From contig NZ_JAGIAV010000001.1 of assembly GCF_017744675.1 (NCBI RefSeq), positions 583,666-647,665 on the forward strand: a stretch of DNA of 64,000 bases, in the 5' to 3' direction. This DNA is from Flavobacterium sp. Its GTDB lineage: Bacteria > Bacteroidota > Bacteroidia > Flavobacteriales > Flavobacteriaceae. This document shows, piece after piece, positions 7,152-15,966 of this stretch. Both the position numbers and the translations under genes were made by a program. Positions within the stretch are counted from its first letter, which is position 1. Each line of letters opens with the position of its first letter. A model generated the notes under the pieces. That model ran no database searches and was not told where the DNA came from. It saw only the letters and a program-made list of their open reading frames with translations.

Positions 7152-8612
7152 TTGGGATTATATAAAAATCTATTCAAGCAAACGGCAATTTACGGACTGG
7201 CGACAGTTTTACCGCGAATGCTGAGTTTTTTATTAGTGAGATTATATACAGGAATTTTGCCTACAGCTGAGTATGGTGAAGTTTCGATCGTATTGTCTTG
7301 GATGGTTTTCTTTAACGTAGTTCTTTCTTACGGAATGGAAACGGCATTTTTTAGATTTTACAGTGCCGAAGAGGATAAGAAAAACGTAATTGCAACTTCA
7401 ACTATTTCAATATTTTGGACCTCGATTCTATTTCTTTTTGCTGGTTTGATTTTTAGAAATACACTAGCAAACTTAGCAGAAGTTGATGTTCAGTATATAA
7501 CTTATACCGTATGGATTTTAGTTTTAGATGCTCTGGTTTTAATTCCGTTTTCTAAATTAAGAGCGAATCAAAGGCCAATGGTTTATGCCGCAATTAAAAT
7601 TGGAAATGTGGTTATAAACTTATTGCTGAATATATTTTTCTTGATCTATCTTCCAAAACTAGCAGAATCAAATCCGAATTCTGTTTGGGATAATTTATAT
7701 GTGCAGAATTTCCAGATTGCTTATATTTTCATTGCAAATCTATTAGCAAGTTTGGCAACATTTATTGTGCTTTCTCCAAATTATCTTTCACTTGGACGAA
7801 AATTCGATCCTGTGCTTTGGAAAAAAATGATGAAATACGGACTTCCGATTTTGGTTGCAGGATTGGCTTTTGCCGTAAACGAACATTTCGATAAAATTCT
7901 ATTAGGTTATTTACTCCCAGAAAATTTAGCTAAATCTGAAGTTGGAGCTTACTCTGCTTGTTACAAATTAGGACTGTTTATGGTTCTTTTCGCAACAGCT
8001 TTCAGATTAGGAATTGAGCCTTTTTTTTTCAGTCATGCTAAAAATGAAAACGCTCCGCAAACTTATGCTGTTATTACTAAATACTTCGTGATTTTAGGAT
8101 CATTGATTTTATTGGGTGTAATTGTTTTTGCAGACGTTTTAAAATATCTATTATTGGATAACAAATCGTATTGGGAAGCAATGAAAGTTGTGCCGCTAAT
8201 TATTTTGGCTAACTTCTTTTTGGGTATTTACAACAACTTATCGGTTTGGTATAAATTGACAGATAAGACAAAAATTGGAGCCTACATTTCTATCGTAGGA
8301 GCAATTGTTACCTTGATTTTAAATTATTTATTAATCCCGAAATATAGCTATTATGGTTCTGCCATTGCGACTATTTCGGCTTACGGAAGTATGATGCTTA
8401 TTTCTTATGTTTTAGGAAATAAATATTATCCTATTCCTTATGATATGAACAAAATTGGTGCTTATTTAGGCGTTTCAATACTATTTTCAATAATCTCATT
8501 TTATGGATTTAGAGAAAAATATTATGTTGGAATTCCGCTTCTTTTAGTCTTTATGTATATGGTTTACCACTTTGAAAAAGATACGATAAAAGGAATAATG
8601 AAAAGAAAATAA
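7152..8612 (+). CDS. Polysaccharide/oligosaccharide flippase (MOP superfamily, Wzx-like)
   Basis: A 486-residue integral membrane protein with about 12-14 helices and the family's N-terminal pattern LFKQTAIYGLATVLPRMLSF (residues 7-26). Such proteins flip lipid-linked sugar units across the cytoplasmic membrane for surface polysaccharide or LPS. The start is TTG at 7152, chosen because the conserved MGLYKNLFKQT beginning falls there and no nearby ATG fits. A TATTTTTG element at 7117-7124 may be its -7 box. It is followed 28 bases later by dut and then a nucleotidyltransferase; this order fits a cell-surface and nucleotide-sugar neighbourhood. Confidence 0.9.
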   Translation: MGLYKNLFKQTAIYGLATVLPRMLSFLLVRLYTGILPTAEYGEVSIVLSWMVFFNVVLSYGMETAFFRFYSAEEDKKNVIATSTISIFWTSILFLFAGLIFRNTLANLAEVDVQYITYTVWILVLDALVLIPFSKLRANQRPMVYAAIKIGNVVINLLLNIFFLIYLPKLAESNPNSVWDNLYVQNFQIAYIFIANLLASLATFIVLSPNYLSLGRKFDPVLWKKMMKYGLPILVAGLAFAVNEHFDKILLGYLLPENLAKSEVGAYSACYKLGLFMVLFATAFRLGIEPFFFSHAKNENAPQTYAVITKYFVILGSLILLGVIVFADVLKYLLLDNKSYWEAMKVVPLIILANFFLGIYNNLSVWYKLTDKTKIGAYISIVGAIVTLILNYLLIPKYSYYGSAIATISAYGSMMLISYVLGNKYYPIPYDMNKIGAYLGVSILFSIISFYGFREKYYVGIPLLLVFMYMVYHFEKDTIKGIMKRK

Positions 8613-8640
8613 GACGTTTTAAGAAAAATTATATTTAAAA

Positions 8641-9075
8641 ATGAAAATTCAAATTATCAATAAATCACAGCACGATTTACCAAATTACGAAACGATTGCT
8701 TCTGCAGGAATGGATTTACGTGCCAATATTATAGAACCAATTACGTTAAAACCTTTAGAAAGAACCATTGTTAAAACGGGTCTTTTTATTGAATTGCCAA
8801 TTGGTTACGAAGCACAGGTGAGACCGAGAAGCGGGCTGGCAGCAAAAAAAGGCGTAACCGTTTTAAATTCGCCAGGAACTGTTGATGCAGATTACCGCGG
8901 AGAAATAGGAGTAATTTTAGTAAATTTATCTAATGACGATTTTGTAATCGAAAATGGCGAGCGAATTGCACAGCTGATTATTGCAAAACACGAAAGAGCA
9001 GAATGGATTGAAGTTGAAACACTTTCTGAAACATCAAGAGGAGAAGGAGGCTTTGGAAGTACTGGCGTAAAATAA
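8641..9075 (+). CDS. dut: dUTP diphosphatase
   Basis: Hydrolyses dUTP to dUMP and pyrophosphate, keeping uracil out of DNA and supplying dTMP synthesis. All five motifs of the trimeric dUTPase are present in 144 residues: AGMDLRA (22-28), RPRSGLA (61-67), the uracil-binding [13 protein letters not shown] (79-91), ERIAQLI (107-113) and the C-terminal P-loop-like GEGGFGSTG (134-142). Length is typical. It lies between the flippase (28 bases upstream) and the sugar nucleotidyltransferase (60 bases downstream), all in one direction. Confidence 0.97.
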   Translation: MKIQIINKSQHDLPNYETIASAGMDLRANIIEPITLKPLERTIVKTGLFIELPIGYEAQVRPRSGLAAKKGVTVLNSPGTVDADYRGEIGVILVNLSNDDFVIENGERIAQLIIAKHERAEWIEVETLSETSRGEGGFGSTGVK

Positions 9076-9135
9076 TAGAAAAGAAAGACCAAACCCAATG
9101 AAGATTTTAATCTTCCCATAAAAATCAAATAAAGA

Positions 9136-10152
9136 ATGAAGATAATTGTGCCAATGGCAGGCCGCGGATCAAGATTGAGGCCTCATACTTTAACAGTTCC
9201 AAAACCGTTAATTCCTGTTGCAGGAAAATCTATTGTACACCGTTTAGTTGAAGATATTGCCAAAATATTAAAAGAACCAATTGAAGAAGTTGCTTTTATT
9301 TTAGGAGACGAAGCTTTCTTTGGAGCAGATGTTGTAGAAAGTTTAGAAGATTTAGCTAAAGGATTAGGAGCAAAAGCTTCTATCTATCGTCAGGACCAGC
9401 CGCTAGGAACAGGACATGCTATTATGTGTGCAAAAGATTCGTTGTCTGGACCCGCTGTAATTGCTTATGCTGATACATTAATTAGAGCAGATTTCGAATT
9501 AGATCCAGAAGCAGATGCAGTAATCTGGGTAAAACAAGTAGAGCAACCTGAAGCTTTTGGTGTTGTAAAATTAAACCAGAATAATGAAATTATAGAATTG
9601 GTTGAAAAACCAAAAGAATTTGTTAGCGATTTAGCTGTTATCGGAATCTACTATTTTAAAGAAGTTGGAATTTTAAGAAACGAACTTCAAAATGTTTTAG
9701 ATAATAACATTCAAAATGGTGGAGAATATCAGATTAATGACGGTATCAAAGCCATGATGGCAAACGGAAAAGTTTTCAAAACTGGAAGTGTTGACGAGTG
9801 GATGGACTGTGGTAACAAAGATGTTACTGTTGAAACTAACACAAGAATGCTAGGTTTCCTTCATAACGACGGAGAGCATTTGGTAGATTACGGCGTGACT
9901 TTAGAAAATTCAACAATTATTCCTCCTTGTTATATTGGAGAAAATGTGGTTTTGAAAAACACTACAGTTGGTCCGAATGTTTCTCTTGGAAAAGGATGCC
10001 ATGTAACCAACAGTACAATCCAAAACAGTTTGATTCAGACTTATTCTCAAATAAAAAATGCTAATCTTGATAATGCAATGATCGGAAATCATGTAAGTTA
10101 TGATGGTAATTTTACAAGCATTAGTATTGGAGATTATGCTATTTTAGAGTAA
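9136..10152 (+). CDS. Sugar-phosphate nucleotidyltransferase with left-handed beta-helix tail
   Basis: A 338-residue enzyme of the glucose-1-phosphate thymidylyl/uridylyltransferase type. Residues 1-240 form the nucleotidyltransferase fold: the NTP-binding start AGRGSRLRPHTLTVPKPLIP (8-27, G-x-G-x-R...PK) is intact, and AYADTLIRAD and VEKPKEF follow. Residues from about 255 contain hexapeptide-like repeats (NSTIIPPCYIGENVVLKNTT) of a left-handed beta-helix. The nucleotide and sugar cannot be told from sequence alone. It is probably in one operon with the following TPR, DUF4292 and EnvC-like genes (spacings 51, 12 and 24 bases). Confidence 0.88.
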   Translation: MKIIVPMAGRGSRLRPHTLTVPKPLIPVAGKSIVHRLVEDIAKILKEPIEEVAFILGDEAFFGADVVESLEDLAKGLGAKASIYRQDQPLGTGHAIMCAKDSLSGPAVIAYADTLIRADFELDPEADAVIWVKQVEQPEAFGVVKLNQNNEIIELVEKPKEFVSDLAVIGIYYFKEVGILRNELQNVLDNNIQNGGEYQINDGIKAMMANGKVFKTGSVDEWMDCGNKDVTVETNTRMLGFLHNDGEHLVDYGVTLENSTIIPPCYIGENVVLKNTTVGPNVSLGKGCHVTNSTIQNSLIQTYSQIKNANLDNAMIGNHVSYDGNFTSISIGDYAILE

Positions 10153-10203
10153 AATAAAAATTAGCGGAGTTTCGTTTTGTTTAAAATGTAATTTTTACAA
10201 AAG

Positions 10204-11553
10204 ATGAAAAAAAGAGTTTTTACGGTTTTGTTTTTTGCTTTATTCAGCACATCATTTTCGGTTTTTGCTCAGACAGAACCCGAAGATATTGCTATGGCAA
10301 CAGACGAATATCAAGACTCTTTCTATGAATCATTAAAACAAAAAGGAATTGAAAATTATGATAAAGCCATTGTATCATTGGAGAAATGTATCAAACTAAA
10401 ACCCAATGATGCAGTAGCTTATTTTGAATTAGGAAAGAATTACTTGTCGCTTAAACAATATCAGAATGCGCAAGAAGCTTTTGAAAAAGCGACACAGCTT
10501 GATCCTAAAAACAAATGGTTTTGGCTTGGAATTTACGACGTAAGCTACGAGACAAAAAACTATCCGTTGGCAATTGAAATTATTCAAAAAATAATTGTTT
10601 TTGACGAAGAATATAAAGACGATTTGATTTCGCTATACATGATTACCAATCAGTATGACAAGGCATTAACGGCGATAAACGAAATGAACGATAAGTTTGG
10701 AAAATCGTCTGATCGCGAGATTTACAAAGCTCAGATTTTATCGCAAGGAAAATATCAGAATGCTGAAATTGATAATCTTTTGGATCAGATTAAAAAAAAT
10801 CCCAAAGAAGAATCCAATTATGTAAATCTGATTTTTTTATATTCAAAGAATAACGAAAACGAAAAATCGCTGGAAGTAGCGAAACAATTGGCAAAAGAAA
10901 TTCCAAATTCAGAATGGGCTCAAGTAAGTTTGTTTAAAGGATATTTGGATGCCAATCAAGCAGATAAAGCTATTAAATCGATGAATGTGATTTTAGCAAG
11001 TTCAAAAATCGATTCAAAAATCAAACACAGAACTTTGAATGAGTTTTTGATTTATGTTAATAAGAATCCACAATATTCAGCCGATTTAGAAAAAGCCATT
11101 TCTTATTTTGATAACGATAAAGATGTTGACGTTCCCAAAGAAATTGGAAAATTTTATCATAGCAAAGGACAGTTTGAAAATGCCATTAAATATTATGAAA
11201 AAGATTTAAAGGAAAACTCAGATACTGATCTTGAAACCAATATGTTATTGCTAGAAGCATACGAGCAGGCAAAACAATTTGAACCAATGACCAAAAGAGC
11301 CATGATGCTGATTGAAGTTTATCCGAGTCAGGCTCAGTTTTATTACTATGCTGGTTTGGGAAGCAATCAGCAGAAACAATTTAAAAATGCAAAAACCGTC
11401 TTAGAAATGGGTCTTGATTATGTAGTAGATGACGTAAAATTAGAATCCAATTTTAATATTCAGTTAGGAGAGGCATACAATGGACTAGGAGATGCAAAGA
11501 AAAAAGAGGAATACATTTTGAAGGCAAATGAATTATTAAAAAAGAAAAAATAA
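10204..11553 (+). CDS. Secreted tetratricopeptide-repeat protein
   Basis: A 449-residue protein with a signal peptide (residues 1-23, ending SVFAQ) and TPR units through most of its length, for example AIVSLEKCIKLKPNDAVAYF (about 53-72) and AKTVLEMGLDY near the C-terminus. It is predicted to be periplasmic or bound to the outer membrane's inner face and to act as a protein-protein scaffold. Its 12-base spacing to the DUF4292 lipoprotein and position next to the EnvC-like gene suggest a shared envelope task, possibly cell-wall or outer-membrane assembly. No catalytic motif is visible. Confidence 0.85.
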   Translation: MKKRVFTVLFFALFSTSFSVFAQTEPEDIAMATDEYQDSFYESLKQKGIENYDKAIVSLEKCIKLKPNDAVAYFELGKNYLSLKQYQNAQEAFEKATQLDPKNKWFWLGIYDVSYETKNYPLAIEIIQKIIVFDEEYKDDLISLYMITNQYDKALTAINEMNDKFGKSSDREIYKAQILSQGKYQNAEIDNLLDQIKKNPKEESNYVNLIFLYSKNNENEKSLEVAKQLAKEIPNSEWAQVSLFKGYLDANQADKAIKSMNVILASSKIDSKIKHRTLNEFLIYVNKNPQYSADLEKAISYFDNDKDVDVPKEIGKFYHSKGQFENAIKYYEKDLKENSDTDLETNMLLLEAYEQAKQFEPMTKRAMMLIEVYPSQAQFYYYAGLGSNQQKQFKNAKTVLEMGLDYVVDDVKLESNFNIQLGEAYNGLGDAKKKEEYILKANELLKKKK

Positions 11554-11565
11554 AAGAGAATTCAA

Positions 11566-12345
11566 ATGAAAAAATATATATCAATACTAGTATTGTCTAT
11601 TGCTGTAATTTCATGTAAATCAAAAGCAGTAGCGGTGCAAGGTAATACAAGCCAAATAATTGCACCAAAAGAAGATAAAAAAGTAATCGAAAAACATTAT
11701 AACAATAAGTTAGATTTTTCTACTTTGTACATAAAAGCAAGTGCAAAATATGCCGATGAAAAACAAAGCCAAAATGTTACAGCTGAGATTAGAATCGAAA
11801 AAGACAAACAGATTTTAATAAGCGTACGTTTCTTAGGAATCACAATGGCAAAAGCTTTAATAACACCTTCTGCAGTAAGTTACTACGAAAAAATGAATGG
11901 AACTTATTACGAAGGCGATTTTACAAGTTTGAGCAAATGGTTAGGGACAGATTTAGATTATACAAAAGTTCAGAATCTATTAGTTGGAGAAGCTTTTGAT
12001 GATTTAAGAAAAGGAAAATATACGCAGACTATTGTAGATAATCTATTTAGATTAGATGAAGAAAAAGATGCCAATTTAAAGAAAACCTTTTTCTTAGACG
12101 GAGAGAAATATTTAATTCAGAAAGAAGAGATTTCTCAGCCATCAGAAAACAGAACCTTACAAATTGCTTATTCAGATACTAAAAATTTTGATCAAGGAAC
12201 ATTGCCAACGAGTATCGAAATCAATGCCGTTCAGCCAAAAGGCAAAACAAGTATTAACTTGAATTACAACAATATTTCATTTAATGAAGAACTTTCTTTT
12301 CCGTATAGTGTTCCAAGCGGTTATAAAAAAGTTACAATTAAGTAA
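11566..12345 (+). CDS. DUF4292-type lipoprotein
   Basis: A 259-residue lipoprotein: the signal peptide ends in the lipobox AVISC with C17 as lipidated residue, followed by KSK. The mature part resembles the LolA/LppX-like half-barrel fold expected for DUF4292 (stretches such as SVRFLGITMAKALITPSAVSYYEK, given here only as the pattern of beta strands). It lies between a secreted TPR protein and an EnvC-like protein, a conserved trio in Flavobacteriaceae as far as I recall. A lipid- or lipoprotein-binding role at the outer membrane is inferred from the fold, not shown. Confidence 0.8.
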   Translation: MKKYISILVLSIAVISCKSKAVAVQGNTSQIIAPKEDKKVIEKHYNNKLDFSTLYIKASAKYADEKQSQNVTAEIRIEKDKQILISVRFLGITMAKALITPSAVSYYEKMNGTYYEGDFTSLSKWLGTDLDYTKVQNLLVGEAFDDLRKGKYTQTIVDNLFRLDEEKDANLKKTFFLDGEKYLIQKEEISQPSENRTLQIAYSDTKNFDQGTLPTSIEINAVQPKGKTSINLNYNNISFNEELSFPYSVPSGYKKVTIK

Positions 12346-12369
12346 ATTTGCAAAAATAAAAATATAAAC

Positions 12370-13623
12370 ATGCCAAAATTTCTCCTAAGCCTAGTTTTAG
12401 TTTGTGCCACTACATTTGTATGGGCGCAAGATTCGCAGCAAGAAAAACTGGAGCAGCGTAAAGCTCAAATTCAGCAGGAAATCAGAGACAACGAAAAGAT
12501 GCTTCAATCGGTTCGAAAAAAAGAGAAATCTGCTGTGAGCGAATATTTAATTCAGTCCAACAAAATCAAGCTAAAAGAGAAATTAATTAATACGACAGCC
12601 AAACAAGAAAAACTGATTAGTAACGACATGTATATTAATCAAGTTCAGGTTAATAAACTTAAAAAAGAGCTAAAAGTTCTAAAAGAAGATTATGCGGAAA
12701 TGATTTTAAAATCATACAAAAGCCGTTCTGAGCAAAGTCGTGCCATGTTTATTTTATCTTCTGAAAGTTTCTTGCAAGCCTATAAAAGAGCACAATATTT
12801 AAAGCAATACACAAATTTTAGAAAAAATCAAGGTCTTGAAATTCAGTCAAAAACAGCTCAATTAGTAGACTTTAATGCAAAATTGGATGGTCAGAGACAA
12901 GTAAAAAAGAAGATTATTGCTGAAAATCAAAAAGAGAAAGTTACGCTTGAAGCGGAGAAAAAAGAGCAGCAGAAATTAGTTAATGCACTTAAAAAGGATA
13001 AAAACAAAATCGCTGCCGATATTCGATCAAAACAAAATGAAGCGAAACGTATTGACAAACAAATCGACCGTTTAATTCGTGAAGCCATTGCAGAAGCCAA
13101 CAGAAAAGCGGCTGCTGAAAGAGCAAAAGCTGCAGGTTCAACAGAAACAAAAACGGCTCCAGTTTCTTCTTCTAAAATTGCGATGACTCCAGAAGATAAA
13201 GTTCTTGCCGCAGATTTTAAAGCAAACAGAGGAAGATTGCCTTGGCCGGTAGAAAAAGGATTTATTTCTCTTGGATATGGAGATCAGCCGCACCCATTGC
13301 ATCCATCAATTACAGTTCATAATTCTGGGGTTGAGATCACGACAGAAGATGGCGCAAGTGCTAGAGCAGTATTTGCTGGAGAAGTTTCTAAAGTAATCGT
13401 TTTATCACCAGTAAATAAAGCAGTTGTGATTCAGCATGGAGATTTTTTCACGGTATATCAAAACTTAAGTTCAGTTTCGGTTAGTCAGGGAGATAAGGTA
13501 ACAATTAAACAAAATATTGGAAAAGTTAGAACAAGCGGTGATACAGGAAAAACAATCATCAAATTTTTGATTCTACAAAATACATCAAATAACAATCCGG
13601 AAGGATGGTTGCAAAGCAGATAA
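12370..13623 (+). CDS. EnvC-like murein hydrolase activator (degenerate LytM/M23 domain)
   Basis: A 417-residue periplasmic protein: signal peptide 1-19 (VWAQ end), a long coiled coil from about 21 to 260, and a C-terminal LytM domain (about 290-417). The zinc ligands of active M23 peptidases are lost: the expected H-x-G-x-D reads NSGVE, and the expected H of the Y-x-H-L element is N in VYQNLSS. This is the pattern of E. coli EnvC, which activates amidases rather than cutting itself. Role in daughter-cell separation is therefore inferred. It ends the operon; a bidirectional terminator follows. Confidence 0.88.
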   Translation: MPKFLLSLVLVCATTFVWAQDSQQEKLEQRKAQIQQEIRDNEKMLQSVRKKEKSAVSEYLIQSNKIKLKEKLINTTAKQEKLISNDMYINQVQVNKLKKELKVLKEDYAEMILKSYKSRSEQSRAMFILSSESFLQAYKRAQYLKQYTNFRKNQGLEIQSKTAQLVDFNAKLDGQRQVKKKIIAENQKEKVTLEAEKKEQQKLVNALKKDKNKIAADIRSKQNEAKRIDKQIDRLIREAIAEANRKAAAERAKAAGSTETKTAPVSSSKIAMTPEDKVLAADFKANRGRLPWPVEKGFISLGYGDQPHPLHPSITVHNSGVEITTEDGASARAVFAGEVSKVIVLSPVNKAVVIQHGDFFTVYQNLSSVSVSQGDKVTIKQNIGKVRTSGDTGKTIIKFLILQNTSNNNPEGWLQSR

Positions 13624-13629
13624 AAATAC

Positions 13630-13657
13630 AAAGGGAGCATTTAGCTCCCTTTTTTTA
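13630..13657. terminator. Bidirectional terminator between envC-like and CBS genes
   Basis: AAAGGGAGC (13630-13638) and GCTCCCTTT (13644-13652) pair around ATTTA, with T-run to 13657 on the + strand and A-run upstream serving the - strand gene that ends at 13659. Confidence 0.88.
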
Positions 13658-13658
13658 T

Positions 13659-14078
13659 TTAATCATATTGTTCTAAAAAGTATTTGATAACGTCTGTTGT
13701 GGTTACAATTCCTTTTAATTCTCCATTGTCGACAACTGGTAATGCATGAAATTCTTCTTTTGCAAAAGTTGTGGCAAGATCTTTAATAATTGTATCAGAA
13801 GGAAGAGTTCTAGGTTTAGAGGTCATAATTTGCGGAATAGTCAGCATATCTAAAATTGCCTCATCAACGCCTTCTTGTCCGTCAAATAAAGCGCCAAAAG
13901 TTAAGCGGTTAATGTCTGTACGGCTAATTATGCCAACAACTTCTTTACCATTGACAACTGGAATATGGCGGATAGAATTTGTTTTTAATTTTTCAACTAC
14001 TTTCCTCAAATCATCATTTTGATTTACTGTTACAACAGTTTTAGTCATGATATGACTAATTGGTTCTCTTTTTTTCAT
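13659..14078 (-). CDS. Tandem CBS-domain protein
   Basis: A 139-residue cytoplasmic protein made of two CBS domains (about 7-60 and 78-137): ISHIMTKTVVTVNQNDDLRK opens the first, IPQIMTSKPRTLPSDTIIKD the second, and each ends with the IRHIPVV / HALPVV plus G-I-(I/V)-(S/T)-(R/T)-TD pattern. CBS pairs bind adenosine nucleotides and usually regulate a partner, here unknown. It is the only - strand gene in this stretch and is convergent with the EnvC-like gene and divergent from rbfA. Confidence 0.92.
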   Translation of the reverse strand: MKKREPISHIMTKTVVTVNQNDDLRKVVEKLKTNSIRHIPVVNGKEVVGIISRTDINRLTFGALFDGQEGVDEAILDMLTIPQIMTSKPRTLPSDTIIKDLATTFAKEEFHALPVVDNGELKGIVTTTDVIKYFLEQYD

Positions 14079-14188
14079 GATAGTTAGTTTTATATTTATA
14101 TCAAATATGTAAAATAATTCCCTCGAAAAATATGATTTTTATCAGCTTTTAAACAATTAAAAGAGCAGAAAATGCCACTAAATTTTAG

Positions 14189-14196
14189 TATTTTTG
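14189..14196 (+). promoter_or_regulatory. -7 element directly before rbfA (leaderless mRNA predicted)
   Basis: TATTTTTG fits TAnnTTTG and ends 4 bases before the rbfA ATG at 14201. With the usual distance from -7 box to transcription start, the mRNA would begin at or next to the A of ATG. No clear -33 TTTG is seen. Confidence 0.5.
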
Positions 14197-14200
14197 CATC

Positions 14201-14593
14201 ATGGAAACAAATAGACAGAAAAAAATAGGCGGTGTTCTTCAGAAAGATCTGGTTGACATTTTGCAAGGTGAAGTGAGAAAAAACGGAATTACAAACTTGG
14301 TAATTTCTGTATCCAAAGTGAGCGTAACTACAGACTTATCTGTGGCAACAGTATATTTAAGTATTTTTCCGCAAGAAAAAGCTAAGGAAACTTTAGAAGC
14401 AATTAAAACCAATACAACTTTAATCAAACATGATTTGGCACAGCGTGTACGTTTGCAATTGCGTCGCGTTCCGAATTTGGTATTCTTTATTGATGACTCT
14501 TTAGATTATATAGAGAAAATCGACAATGCGCTTGCAGGAAAAGAAAACCCAATAGAAAATCGTGATCTTTTAGAAAAAAGAAGAAAGTCGTAA
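14201..14593 (+). CDS. rbfA: Ribosome-binding factor A
   Basis: A 130-residue KH-fold protein that assists late maturation of the 30S subunit and 16S rRNA 5' end. Landmarks are RQKKIGGVLQKDLVDIL (5-21), VSVTTDLSVATVYLSIF (about 41-57) and the conserved RVRLQLRRVPNLVFFIDDS stretch (about 81-99). The ATG was kept because the RbfA-like start METNRQKKIGG follows it directly. The stop is 1 base from the start of the next gene, a permease, so the two are one transcript. Confidence 0.95.
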   Translation: METNRQKKIGGVLQKDLVDILQGEVRKNGITNLVISVSKVSVTTDLSVATVYLSIFPQEKAKETLEAIKTNTTLIKHDLAQRVRLQLRRVPNLVFFIDDSLDYIEKIDNALAGKENPIENRDLLEKRRKS

Positions 14594-14594
14594 T

Positions 14595-15794
14595 TTGAAT
14601 TTTCCCTTATACATAGCCAAACGTTATATTTTTAGCAGCAGTAAAAACAATGCTATTAATATTATCAATCGTATTGCCAGCATGGGAATCATTGTTGGGA
14701 CGATGGCTTTGTTTGTGGTTTTATCTGTTTTTAGCGGACTGAAAGTTTTTAGTCTTTCATTTACCAACGAAATTGATCCCGATTTAAAATTGGTAAGTAC
14801 CTACGGAAAGTCTTTTCTGCTTACTCCCGATCAAGAAAATCAGATAAAAAAAATAAATGGTGTTGCTTCTTACACCAAAATAATAGAAGAACGTGTTTTG
14901 TTTTTGTTTAAAGACAAACAGCAAGTTACGTACTTAAAAGGAGTTGACAGCATTTATCCCGTTGTAAACGATATCAAGAAAAAACTATTTAATGGACAGT
15001 GGCTAAAACCAGACAGTTATCAGGTTGTAATTGGTTACGGTTTAGCTCAAAACTTCTCCATGGGAATTCTTGATTTTGAAAACCCGCTTCAGGTTTTTGC
15101 TCCTAAACCAGGAAAAGGAGCAATCGACAACCCAGAAGATGCTTTTACAAAAACGGATGTTTTACCTGTTGGAATTTACTCCATCAGCGAAGATTTAGAT
15201 TCAAAATATGTATTTGCAGATTTAAGTTTAGTGCAGGAATTATTAATGTACAAACACAATCAAATCTCGGGAATCGAATTTAAATTAAAAGAAAATGCAG
15301 ATGAAGCAGCAATAAAGAAACAGCTCAGTTCTATCTTTAAAAACAAAATCACTTTAAAAAATCGAGCACAGCTGAATGAATCTTTGTATAGAATGCTAAA
15401 TACCGAAAACATTGCAGTTTATCTGATTTTTACATTAGTTATCATTGTGGCTCTTTTTAACTTGATCGGAGCTTTGATTATGATGATTTTAGAAAAGAAA
15501 GGAAATCTTAAAACGTTTTTCAATTTAGGAACAGATATCAATGGCCTTCGAAAAATATTTCTGCTTCAAGGAACTTTATTAAGTGTTTTTGGAGGCTTAA
15601 TCGGACTTGCTTTAGGTATAATCTTAGTGATTTTACAGCAGAAGTTTGAGCTTATTATGATTACGCCAACTTTGGCTTATCCAGTTGTTTTTACCGTAGA
15701 GAATGTTCTAATCGTAATGACAACCATTATTTCTCTAGGTTTCGTGGCTTCCTTAATTGCAAGCAGTCGCGTAAGTAAAAAACTACTTGATTAA
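14595..15794 (+). CDS. FtsX/LolE-type ABC transporter permease
   Basis: A 399-residue membrane protein with the MacB/LolC-E layout: one N-terminal helix (about 25-48, ASMGIIVGTMALFVVLSVFS), a large periplasmic domain, and three C-terminal helices (about 274-300, 321-348, 363-390) of the FtsX domain. These proteins work with an ABC ATPase, in LolCDE to release lipoproteins from the inner membrane. The start is TTG at 14595, one base after rbfA's stop; the conserved NFPLYIAKRYIFS beginning supports it. No ATPase gene is adjacent, so the partner lies elsewhere. Confidence 0.9.
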   Translation: MNFPLYIAKRYIFSSSKNNAINIINRIASMGIIVGTMALFVVLSVFSGLKVFSLSFTNEIDPDLKLVSTYGKSFLLTPDQENQIKKINGVASYTKIIEERVLFLFKDKQQVTYLKGVDSIYPVVNDIKKKLFNGQWLKPDSYQVVIGYGLAQNFSMGILDFENPLQVFAPKPGKGAIDNPEDAFTKTDVLPVGIYSISEDLDSKYVFADLSLVQELLMYKHNQISGIEFKLKENADEAAIKKQLSSIFKNKITLKNRAQLNESLYRMLNTENIAVYLIFTLVIIVALFNLIGALIMMILEKKGNLKTFFNLGTDINGLRKIFLLQGTLLSVFGGLIGLALGIILVILQQKFELIMITPTLAYPVVFTVENVLIVMTTIISLGFVASLIASSRVSKKLLD

Positions 15795-15966
15795 TAATTT
15801 CTTAAGAAATATTAATTATATTTACCGCCTTAAAAAACTACAGCATATGATTGTTTCTGCCTAATCCTATTTTATTTTTTAGAATAATTAGGATACTTAC
15901 GTTTACTTTTTTAGTTCAGATTGCAACTGCATTTTGGACCAATATTATCATTTATCCTAAAATATC

